Shown: positions 53,915-60,744 of the stretch, piece after piece
How positions within the stretch are numbered: position 1 is the stretch's first letter
Layout of the letters: every line of letters begins with the position of its first letter
Origin: JBLMZW01 sp050259035
Lineage (GTDB): Bacteria > Bacillota > Syntrophomonadia > Syntrophomonadales > DTU052
Assembly (NCBI GenBank): GCA_050259035.1
Contig: JBLMZW010000210.1
Location: 1 to 60,744 of the forward strand
Length of the DNA: 60,744 nt
Direction: 5' to 3'
Made by a program: the position numbers and the translations under genes
Notes under the pieces: model-generated
The model's database searches: none
What the model saw: the letters and a program-made list of their open reading frames with translations, nothing else
Told to the model about the DNA's origin: nothing

Positions 53915-54185
53915 TCAAACTACCCCCCTCTTTGCTTCAAAAGCTACATCTTGAAAACCGTCAAATAGCCGTAACCCCCCCTCAATTTTCTAAGACCCTC
54001 AAATGTATAGAGAATTATGAATATACTAACAACTCCAGCATAGCAAAAAATGTGGTCTTTGGTAAACTGCTGATTATTGTCCATATTAATTGTCTAATGG
54101 AATTAGGCGGTAACAATTAACTGAACTGATAAATAGAATATAGAGGAGGCTTTTTCGCCTATTTGACCAGGCTTATTTCCGGGGG
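53915..54185. other. Promoter region between CoA-transferase and the next gene
   Basis: 271 AT-rich bases between divergent genes. No supported gene; a 71-codon frame on the plus strand lies over the promoter area of the CoA-transferase and lacks a ribosome-binding site. GGGGGG just before 54186 serves the next gene. Confidence 0.4.
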
Positions 54186-54593
54186 GTGTTAAACCTGAAG
54201 GTATTACTCTGGTTAAAGAAACTTTTTCTTCGACTTATAGTTTATTTAGTACAACAGGAACTTTATATTAGCGGAGTAAGGTTAAGCAGTGACGGTAAGT
54301 TTGTTGATCTTCGATACCGTCTGGTTAAACCGTCTCGCCGCAAGAGACCGATAGCCTATTTAATTGACGATGATACTGGTGAACGTATAGCTTTAATGAG
54401 ATCCATCAGGTATGGTATGCTGCCCAACTGGTATAACCAGGATCAGGAGACCGGGCTTCTGATATTCAGAAACAACGGATCAATTAAAGCTGGATCAAAG
54501 ATTACTTTAGTATTTGGACCAAACAGGGTAAATCACATCAAGATAGCAGAAAAATCACAGTTTGAAGTTAACTTAAAAAATACTGAAAGATGA
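54186..54593 (+). CDS. Small membrane-anchored protein of unknown function
   Basis: The 135-residue product starts at GTG 54186. A hydrophobic segment (about 4-25) is followed by a beta-rich domain with ELYISGVRLSSDGKFVDLRYRLVKPSRRKRPIAYLIDDDTGE and KAGSKITLVFG. I recall similar uncharacterised proteins but no function. Likely a short anchored extracytoplasmic domain. Confidence 0.6.
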   Translation: MLNLKVLLWLKKLFLRLIVYLVQQELYISGVRLSSDGKFVDLRYRLVKPSRRKRPIAYLIDDDTGERIALMRSIRYGMLPNWYNQDQETGLLIFRNNGSIKAGSKITLVFGPNRVNHIKIAEKSQFEVNLKNTER

Positions 54594-54827
54594 TTTTTTT
54601 CTCATACCGCAGTTGCATTCTAAATATAAATCGAGTAGTGAAAATATCTAGCAAAAATAAAGGAAATAAGTACTAAAAAGGGAAATAGAACAATAGATTG
54701 GAAACTATGCAAGATATTAAACCTGGCAATCCCTAACCAGAATAAAAACCCAGTTATCTTCTTGCCAAGATTTGATCCAGGGTGGCCAGAAAACCAAAAA
54801 GGATCAATATTAAGGAGAACTGCGGGT

Positions 54828-56582
54828 ATGAATTCTGAAGACAAAGATAGGTTTAAAGACTATAAGATGGTTGGTAATTATCTTGGGACCTATTTAGGTA
54901 AAGGCGAGGGTGTACGATTAGGAGAAAGCTGTGTCATCAGTTTTAAAGACCACCGCAAGGTTCCAGGATTAAAAGGAAGAATCAAGATAATTACCAACTG
55001 CGATGCCGGACAGAAATATTTGGAGTTGGACGAAACCGGAAAGATTGTTCATATCAGTATTTATCATACCCGGGCCCAAATTGATCCCCGTTTCGTAGCC
55101 CAACGGTTGTTCTGGGCGATAGAGGATTATTTAGTTTTAGATGAACCCGGTCTCGCATATTCGGAAAACGAGAAATTTAATAAGGCTATGGATTGGGGTT
55201 ATCAGATTAAAGTTGCCACTGCCGGTGGCAGGGGCTCAGTATATGACTTGTTGCATGGGCATGTAACGCCGGCCGAAGAAGATAAAAACCTAGACAATGT
55301 CAGGCTCCTGATAAATATGGAAAGTAAGGACTATGGGTTAATACTACCGCTGGCTGAGGCGGTTGAGGAATGCCTGCTGGAGAATGATATAGAGTTAGGC
55401 CGGGTAAGAAAGGTTATCCACGCTACTGGCAAGGAAGCCGAAAAAGATTTTTCCGGCAGCATAATTTTTCCCTGGAAGAAACTTAAAGGAGCCAGCTACC
55501 TCACCATCAGAGAAAACCAAAACCAGTTGTTAATGAAACTGGCTGAGCGTTTCGGGTCCGTAACTGAGGTGGAAGACTTTCTAAAAGCTCAGACCACCAA
55601 TGTTCTAAAGCGCCAAAGTCACGACCAGCAGGTACGTAAGTGGGGAGATATTGATCAGCAGCTTGAACAGCTTGAGGAGTTAGGAATAATTAAGAAGGGG
55701 TTATTTGGCCCGGTATTAACCAAAGACGGGCAGGAGTTAAGAGAATTTCTGGTGGGGCACAAAAGTGAATTGGAGGCCGAGTTACGCAGAAACATAAGAA
55801 GAGCCCCCCGGGGGTCCGCAAGGTTCAAAAAAACTGGGGAAGATAATCAGACCGCAGTAACCAAAGAATATACTAATCGAAATAAGGTCAAACGAATCAC
55901 AGGCAATTCATGGTCAGGGGATCTGGCGGTTCCGGAAACCATTCTTCAAGCCAAAAAGTCCAGCTTTTTACGTAACGACACCAGGCTAACCATAAGAAAA
56001 GAAGATCTCTATGAATATGGCAAAAAATCAGCAGTTCCTATGGACGTCTGTTTATTGATCGATGCCAGTTACAGTATGAAAGGAGAAAAGAGACAGGCCG
56101 CTTGTTACTTGGCGCAACACCTTCTTCTTAAAGGAAGAGATAAAGTAGCGGTAGTAATTTTTCAGCAGAAGTGCGGGCAAGTGGTAGTGCCTTTTACCAG
56201 AAACCAGGCAGTCTTAGCTCGAGGACTACGCAGTATTGTTCCGGACGGGACTACCCCGCTGGCAGGCGGAATAGTAACCGCTGTAGAACTGGTTAAAAAC
56301 AGCCGGGTAGTAAATCCGGCCTTGATTTTAATAACGGATGGTATGCCTAACTACCCGTTATGGAGTTTCGATTCAGAAGCTGACGCCCTGGAGGCAGCCC
56401 GAAAAATTCTACAAATCAACCGGTTACGGTTCATGTGTATTGGAGTCGAATCTAACAAGGAGTACATGCAGAAGCTGGCCGAGACCGGAAAAGGCAAGTT
56501 ATATGTGGTTGATTATCTGAGCCGCAGCAATCTTATCAACGTAGTTAGATATGACCGCAGAAGCTATGTCAGCAGTAATTAA
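54828..56582 (+). CDS. VWA-domain protein (magnesium-chelatase-D-like)
   Basis: A 584-residue protein. The C-terminal von Willebrand A domain (about 405-570) has an intact MIDAS: D412-A-S414-Y-S416 and D504 in ITDGMPN. The N-terminal region (1-390) is unlike a chelatase and has a proline/charge-rich linker (about 325-360; RRNIRRAPRGSARFKK). AAGGAG (54812-54817) points to ATG 54828, not the earlier TTG at 54762. In related systems such proteins work with an AAA+ partner. The only AAA-type gene in the window is 40 kb away. Confidence 0.85.
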   Translation: MNSEDKDRFKDYKMVGNYLGTYLGKGEGVRLGESCVISFKDHRKVPGLKGRIKIITNCDAGQKYLELDETGKIVHISIYHTRAQIDPRFVAQRLFWAIEDYLVLDEPGLAYSENEKFNKAMDWGYQIKVATAGGRGSVYDLLHGHVTPAEEDKNLDNVRLLINMESKDYGLILPLAEAVEECLLENDIELGRVRKVIHATGKEAEKDFSGSIIFPWKKLKGASYLTIRENQNQLLMKLAERFGSVTEVEDFLKAQTTNVLKRQSHDQQVRKWGDIDQQLEQLEELGIIKKGLFGPVLTKDGQELREFLVGHKSELEAELRRNIRRAPRGSARFKKTGEDNQTAVTKEYTNRNKVKRITGNSWSGDLAVPETILQAKKSSFLRNDTRLTIRKEDLYEYGKKSAVPMDVCLLIDASYSMKGEKRQAACYLAQHLLLKGRDKVAVVIFQQKCGQVVVPFTRNQAVLARGLRSIVPDGTTPLAGGIVTAVELVKNSRVVNPALILITDGMPNYPLWSFDSEADALEAARKILQINRLRFMCIGVESNKEYMQKLAETGKGKLYVVDYLSRSNLINVVRYDRRSYVSSN

Positions 56583-56873
56583 CTGTTTCGACCCAGTCCC
56601 TGTTTTATTAAATCCGCCTTCCTAAAGTCGGCCTAATCACGAGTTTCATTGATTTTGTCCCTAACAAAGTTTAATATAAATACAGGTTATATAAGCGTAT
56701 CCTTATATAACTTGCTTATCCATGTAACCAATTTAGCTGCAGTACCTCAAGGATTCCGGCTGGCAATAAATCATGGAGTAAATACTGCAGTAGGGGTTCT
56801 AAAAGCAAGTAAACTAGAGAAACATATGAAAGTATGAGTCAACTTGTTCTACCAGTTGAAAGGAGTGTTTTTC
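56583..56873. other. Intergenic region before the selenoprotein candidate
   Basis: AT-rich, no supported gene. A 62-codon frame (TTG 56649 to 56837) lacks a ribosome-binding site. A perfect 10-bp inverted repeat lies at 56686-56711. AAAGGAG at 56859-56865 serves the next gene. Confidence 0.4.
56686..56711. repeat. 10-bp inverted repeat
   Basis: GTTATATAAG (56686-56695) and CTTATATAAC (56702-56711) are perfect inverted repeats with a 6-base loop, CGTATC. It could be an operator or a weak hairpin upstream of the selenoprotein candidate. Confidence 0.6.
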
Positions 56874-57218
56874 ATGCCCGGTCAGAAATTTCTGGTGGAA
56901 GTATTCTCAGGTAAAAGTGTTGGTGGATGAGACTGTTCATCCGGCTGTGACGCCGCCAGCAGTTGTGGACCAACTGCGTCAGTCGAAGACGAGGTTATTG
57001 AACTTAGAAGACTTCTGCGAGAGAGCCATGGGAACCAGGTTGAAGTAGAATATGTAGATACTGAAAAGGTTGGACTTAAGGGCTATGATAAGATAGCTCG
57101 GGTTATTAGAATGGGATTCTCCTTTCCGATTGTAGTAATTAATGGCCAGCCCAGACTGGCTGGAGGTATCGATGTTGAACAAATCCGTGGAATTATGGAA
57201 GAGATGTCCGAGTCCTAA
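56874..57218 (+). CDS. Probable selenoprotein: thioredoxin-fold protein with in-frame UGA (Sec19)
   Basis: ATG 56874 (AAAGGAG, eight-base spacer) opens a frame broken only by TGA at 56928-56930 and ending at TAA 57216-57218, 114 codons. The first 18 residues (MPGQKFLVEVFSGKSVGG) make a first beta strand up to the redox loop. After the TGA come DCSSGCDAASSCGP, then VEVEYVD and FSFPIVVINGQPRLAGG, as in a thioredoxin fold with a cis-Pro. The 95 codons after the TGA are clean and fit the upstream part. Cys at U is expected in homologues. A weak hairpin downstream of UGA could be the SECIS element. A nonsense mutation is the alternative. Confidence 0.78.
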
Positions 57219-57293
57219 AGTGAAGCAACATCTTTTTCTATCTGGTAGAATTATCTAGAGATAATCGCATGGTAGAAAGAAGGAAACTCAGCT

Positions 57294-57899
57294 ATGATGG
57301 ACCGGATAATGAATTTGAAGGGAAGAGAGCCTGATCTCTTAGGACATGATATCTGTTTTAAATGCTCGATTGTTTTACCGGTGGTAGATTATGAGGGGAA
57401 AACCTGTGTTTTATTTGAAGAGCGAAGTCATGACCTGACGGTTCAGCCGGGGGAAATTTGTTTCCCGGGCGGAAAAATTGAGTCATCTGATAACGGGGCG
57501 GCCGAAGCCGCGATTCGAGAAACCTGTGAAGAGTTGGGCCTTTCTCGCCAGGACATCGAACTTATTGCTAACCTTGACGTATTGGCAACTCCATTCAACG
57601 CCATAATTTATCCTTTTGTGGCTGAGATTAAGGAATTCGATAAAATATACCCCAACCATAGTGAGGTGGCATCCATATTTTGTGTACCGGTTGATTACCT
57701 GATGGCCAGCGATCCTATGCATCAGGACGTAAGAGTCAAATTGATGCCGCCATCGGATTACCCGTTCGAACTAATACCGCAGGGTAAAGACTATCCCTGG
57801 AGAGAGGGCTATTATCCCCAATATTTTTATCGGTGGCAGAATCGTGTAATATGGGGTCTGACAGCCAGGATTCTTAAACATTTCCTTGATTTAATCTAG
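57294..57899 (+). CDS. Nudix CoA pyrophosphatase
   Basis: The 201-residue hydrolase has the Nudix box GKIESSDNGAAEAAIRETCEELGL with the REUxEExGU acids, and the CoA-ase feature LTVQPGEICFPGG just before it. It should cut CoA and its derivatives into 4'-phosphopantetheine and 3',5'-ADP. Role: turnover of CoA pools. Confidence 0.92.
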   Translation: MMDRIMNLKGREPDLLGHDICFKCSIVLPVVDYEGKTCVLFEERSHDLTVQPGEICFPGGKIESSDNGAAEAAIRETCEELGLSRQDIELIANLDVLATPFNAIIYPFVAEIKEFDKIYPNHSEVASIFCVPVDYLMASDPMHQDVRVKLMPPSDYPFELIPQGKDYPWREGYYPQYFYRWQNRVIWGLTARILKHFLDLI

Positions 57900-57934
57900 T
57901 TATAAAAAAATTAACCTTATAACAATTAGTTAAT

Positions 57935-57961
57935 AAGCGGCCTGAGGCCGCTTAATTGTTC
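57935..57961 (+). terminator. Terminator after the Nudix gene
   Basis: AAGCGGCC pairs with GGCCGCTT around a TGA loop and is followed by AATTGTT. An outer part with AACAATT may also pair. It ends the Nudix unit. Confidence 0.7.
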
Positions 57962-58097
57962 TGCGATAAGCTTACGTGACAGATCTTTTCACCAGATGCT
58001 ATCAGAGTACTTAACCTACCTAATTGGATGGCTAGCTTAGTTTCTGACGATGAATGTATGACCGGGTCATCATTTGGTATACTATTAATTAAGAATG

Positions 58098-58116
58098 ATT
58101 ACTAATTAGGAGTAAT
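58098..58116 (+). promoter_or_regulatory. Zur/Fur-like operator overlapping the ribosome-binding site
   Basis: ATTACT (58098-58103), 7 bases, AGTAAT (58111-58116) form an inverted repeat that covers AGGAG and lies just before the ATG at 58121. A -10-like TATACT lies at 58078-58083. This would be a good site for self-regulation by the Zur-like protein. The motif is Zur/Fur-like in kind but not exact. Confidence 0.5.
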
Positions 58117-58120
58117 TATC

Positions 58121-58537
58121 ATGTCGGACTTTCGTGAACTGCTGCATAAACGTGGTTACAAGGCAACCCCCCAGCGGGATTTGATATTGGAGATATTGGG
58201 TCAGGCCCAGGAATTGATGACTGCCGAAAAGATTGTTGCGATTGCTCGGGAAAGACAGCCCAACCTTTCAACTGGAACAGTGTACCGGAATCTTAACACT
58301 TTATATGAAACAGGTTTATTAAATCGGGTGGATCTCAAGGAAAAAGGGCGTAGTTACGAGATTAACCGGGGACATCGACACCACCTGATTTGTCTGGGTT
58401 GTGGCGAAACTATAGCTATTAATTTTTGCCCTATGAAGGTTAAGGTGGGAACGATAGCCCGGGAAAATGATTTCCAGGTAGTAGGGCATCAGTTTGAAAT
58501 TACCGGTTATTGCCGTCAGTGTCAGGAGAAAAAATGA
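58121..58537 (+). CDS. Fur-family regulator, probably Zur
   Basis: The 138-residue protein has a Fur winged helix (about 5-80; ATPQRDLILEIL, STGTVYRNLNTL) and the two CxxC zinc sites CLGCGE and CRQCQEK with HRHHLICLGC. Its neighbours encode a zinc-type ABC importer, so Zur is the likely type. It shares a four-base overlap with the SBP gene. The operator sits over its own ribosome-binding site. Confidence 0.92.
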   Translation: MSDFRELLHKRGYKATPQRDLILEILGQAQELMTAEKIVAIARERQPNLSTGTVYRNLNTLYETGLLNRVDLKEKGRSYEINRGHRHHLICLGCGETIAINFCPMKVKVGTIARENDFQVVGHQFEITGYCRQCQEKK

Positions 58538-59454
58538 ACTTGAAAAAGATGAAGAAGATTATTGGGGTAATTATAGTCCTGGTTGTGCTGTTTAACGTGT
58601 CTGGCTGCGGCAGCCACCAGACCGGAAATCCACAGAACGAAAAAAGAATGGTCATAGTAACTTCATTCTATCCTTTGTATATCATGACTCGCAATGTGAC
58701 CGAGGGTGTGACCGGGGTGAAAGTGGTTAACATGACACCCCAGTATACCGGTTGCTTGCATGATTATCAGATTACCACCCGGGATATGAAGATCTTAGAC
58801 GAAGCTGATGTCTTTATTATCAATGGAGCCGGCATGGAATCATTCCTGCAAGATGTGGCTATAAGGCAGCCTGATTTAGAAATAATTGAGGCTTCAAAGG
58901 GTCTCAAATTGATTAAGAATTCCGCTGGTGAGATTAACTCACATACCTGGGTGGACCCGATTATGGCAATCGAGGAAGTTCGGAATATTAGTACGGGGTT
59001 ATCCAGAATAGATCCAATTCATGAATCCATTTATAGTACGAATGCCAATAAATATGAAACCAAATTAGAGGCTTTGAGCCAGGAAATGAAAACCTGCTTG
59101 GAGGATGCGAAAAATTTTAGCAGTATAACTCTGCATGATGCCTTCCCTTACTTAGCACGCGATTATGGGCTTAACATAGTAGGAGTAATCGAAGGTGAAC
59201 CGGGAACCGAGCCCGGAGCCGGGCAGACCGCAGAGCTTATAGAAAAAGCTAAAAAGCAGAAGGTTAGAGTCATATTTATCGAACCACAATATTCGGACCG
59301 TGCCGCTCGAGCAATTGCCTCGGAATGCGAAGCCGGGATTTATACTCTTGATCCGGCGGTAACCGGGCCTGATGATCCCAACGCCTATATAGCAACTATG
59401 AGAAAAAACCTTAAGGGGCTTAAGGAGGCTCTAGCAGCGAATGAACGCGATTAA
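58534..59454 (+). CDS. Metal-binding lipoprotein of an ABC importer (ZnuA-like)
   Basis: The 306-residue cluster-9 binding protein has lipobox VSGCGS and metal ligands in the CLHDYQIT, NSHTWVDP and ITLHDAFPYL segments plus an Asp in the C-terminal lobe. The His-rich loop of many ZnuA proteins is absent. ATG 58534 overlaps the Zur-like gene stop (ATGA). Zinc is likely from the regulator; manganese is possible. Confidence 0.92.
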   Translation: MNLKKMKKIIGVIIVLVVLFNVSGCGSHQTGNPQNEKRMVIVTSFYPLYIMTRNVTEGVTGVKVVNMTPQYTGCLHDYQITTRDMKILDEADVFIINGAGMESFLQDVAIRQPDLEIIEASKGLKLIKNSAGEINSHTWVDPIMAIEEVRNISTGLSRIDPIHESIYSTNANKYETKLEALSQEMKTCLEDAKNFSSITLHDAFPYLARDYGLNIVGVIEGEPGTEPGAGQTAELIEKAKKQKVRVIFIEPQYSDRAARAIASECEAGIYTLDPAVTGPDDPNAYIATMRKNLKGLKEALAANERD

Positions 59455-60244
59455 CGATTCAAAAACCTGCAGTTTGTGTTGCACCAAGTTAGAGCAATTC
59501 GGGGTAGTTATTGGCGGCCGCAGGCTGCTTGATAATATTAATCTTCACTTACATTGTGGGGAACTTACCACTGTTATTGGTCCCAATGGTGCAGGTAAGA
59601 CCACCCTGCTTAAAGCTATACTGGGAGAGATTCCCCATACCGGTTCTTTAACCTATCTCGATGCTAAAGGGAGTCGAACCGGCAATCCATGGATTGGATA
59701 TGTCCCGCAAAAAATCAACCTTGATAAGGATTCGCCGGCCAGTGTTTTCGACTTTTGTGCCAGCTGCATAGCCAATTTTCCCGTATGGCTTGGGGGAACC
59801 CATCGTATCCGGCAGAGAGTAACTGAAAATCTAAAAAGAGTTCAGGCGACTCATTTAATCGGCCGGAGAATAAGTACTTTATCTGGAGGAGAATTGCAGC
59901 GGGTGTTGCTGGCCTGTGCGATGGATCCTGTTCCTAATCTGCTGCTTTTGGATGAACCGGTTTCGGGGGTAGACCCCAGGGGGATGAATCTTTTCTATGA
60001 GATGATCTCCACCCTGCGCCAGAGATTTGACCTCTCAATTATTTTGGTATCGCATGATTTGGCTATGGTTTCACGCTATGCGGATCGCCTGGTTCTCTTA
60101 AACAAAACCGTTTTGGCATCCGGTGAACCTAGAGAAGTTCTGCAGAATGAACAGGCTTTGCGAATTTTTGGTGAAGCGATTTCGACCTGCCAATGGCCGC
60201 CAATAGAAGCAACTAAACCTTTGCATCACCCGGGGAGGGCTTAA
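59441..60244 (+). CDS. Metal ABC importer ATPase (ZnuC-like)
   Basis: The 267-residue ATPase has Walker A GPNGAGKTT, signature LSGGELQR, Walker B LLLLDEPVSGVD and H-loop SHD. It overlaps the ZnuA-like gene by 14 bases. It energises uptake through the next gene's permease. Confidence 0.94.
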   Translation: MNAINDSKTCSLCCTKLEQFGVVIGGRRLLDNINLHLHCGELTTVIGPNGAGKTTLLKAILGEIPHTGSLTYLDAKGSRTGNPWIGYVPQKINLDKDSPASVFDFCASCIANFPVWLGGTHRIRQRVTENLKRVQATHLIGRRISTLSGGELQRVLLACAMDPVPNLLLLDEPVSGVDPRGMNLFYEMISTLRQRFDLSIILVSHDLAMVSRYADRLVLLNKTVLASGEPREVLQNEQALRIFGEAISTCQWPPIEATKPLHHPGRA

Positions 60245-60247
60245 ATA

Positions 60248-60744
60248 ATGGAATGGTGGAATTCCATGTTATGCAGCCTGCCTTATGATTGGTTAAGATA
60301 TGAATTTATGCGCAACGCTTTACTGGCCGTATTGCTGGTAGCACCCATTTTTGGACTCACTGGAACGATGGTTGTAAACAACCGGATGGCTTTTTTTTCT
60401 GACTCTATAGGACATGCGGCCTTAACCGGAGTGGCTATTGGCATAATTACCGGTATGGGTAATCCTCTCTGGGCTATGATTATCTTTGCGGTTGTATTTG
60501 CCATCTTTATATCCTGGTTCCGCATTAAAACTGAAGCCTCAGCGGATACCGTTATTGGGGTATTTTTCGCTGCCACAGTCGCTCTGGGAGTGGTGTTGTT
60601 ATCCCGGGGCGGAGGGTTTAATAGATATTCATCCTATTTAATTGGTGACCTGCTTAGTATTACGCCTCAAGAGATCGGTCTTCTAATACTGCTTCTAATT
60701 GGGGTTCTTTTTACCTGGGTACTATACTACAATAAACTGTTTTT
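60248..60744 (+). CDS. Metal ABC importer permease (ZnuB-like), cut by the window edge
   Basis: ATG 60248 opens a frame that runs past the window. At least three membrane helices are seen, with MRNALLAVLLVAPIFGLTGTMVVNNRMAFFSDSIGHAALTGVAIG, as in ABC-3 family permeases. It starts three bases after the ATPase gene. It completes the Zur-ZnuA-ZnuC-ZnuB set. Confidence 0.92.
   Translation, partial: MEWWNSMLCSLPYDWLRYEFMRNALLAVLLVAPIFGLTGTMVVNNRMAFFSDSIGHAALTGVAIGIITGMGNPLWAMIIFAVVFAIFISWFRIKTEASADTVIGVFFAATVALGVVLLSRGGGFNRYSSYLIGDLLSITPQEIGLLILLLIGVLFTWVLYYNKLF

Noticed and set aside
56649..56837. 62-codon ORF upstream of the selenoprotein candidate
   Set aside because: TTG start without a ribosome-binding site and no recognisable family.
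1..60744. CRISPR arrays, tRNA or rRNA genes, insertion sequences, prophage
   Set aside because: No regular short direct repeats with spacers, no tRNA cloverleaf seen by eye, no transposase, integrase or phage structural genes.

Overview
The window looks like chromosomal DNA of an anaerobic, spore-forming Firmicute, most like the butyrate-oxidising Syntrophomonadaceae. The evidence is a Spo0E-type phosphatase, a butyrate:acetate-type CoA-transferase, a TRAP-like trp leader, low-GC Gram-positive ribosome-binding sites, many TTG/GTG starts and single-membrane envelope genes. This placement is inferred from gene content; there is no rRNA or other phylogenetic marker.

Layout. 1-4.7 kb: a broken gene end, a small membrane protein with a two-component system, an M23 peptidase, and a divergent repressor/Cro-like pair followed by a Spo0E-like gene. 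4.8-9.5 kb: a tight trpDCFBA operon on the minus strand, preceded by a leader with about eleven GAG/UAG triplets and an attenuator. 9.7-20.9 kb: a conserved Cys-tailed protein, PAP2 phosphatase, a STAS-kinase fusion, Fe-alcohol dehydrogenase, DUF815 ATPase, LemA/TPM pair, PPC protein and a secreted protein with a copper-amine-oxidase-type C-terminus. 21-27.3 kb: esterase and TetR facing a second TetR that precedes a rifampicin-phosphotransferase-like dikinase, a Cys4 mini-protein and a methyltransferase. 27.6-31 kb: an unusual amino-acid ABC transporter (permuted binding domains fused to the permease; ATPase fused to an RsbW-like domain). 31.2-32.6 kb: sigma factor, putative anti-sigma, signal peptidase I. 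33.5-44 kb: an exopolysaccharide locus with a 1164-residue secreted repeat protein, flippase, polymerase and glycosyltransferases. 44-49 kb: a TetR-controlled MacAB-like exporter. 49-54 kb: phosphodiester glycosidase, prenyl synthase plus YtpB-type terpene synthase, CoA-transferase. 54-57.9 kb: VWA protein, a hidden selenoprotein candidate and a Nudix CoA pyrophosphatase. 58.1 kb to the end: a Zur-like regulator with a ZnuACB-type zinc importer; the permease is cut by the window edge.

Highlights: (1) an in-frame UGA at 56928-56930 inside an otherwise clean 114-codon thioredoxin-like gene, a probable selenoprotein missed by ordinary ORF calling; (2) a TRAP-type attenuator with mutually exclusive hairpins before trpD; (3) the ABC transporter with a circularly permuted, split binding domain and an RsbW-like module on its ATPase; (4) a TetR gene with a promoter/operator palindrome but no ATG, GTG or TTG start; (5) A-B-C super-repeats in the exopolysaccharide-locus protein with two near-identical 290-bp copies; (6) a STAS-pseudokinase-like fusion.
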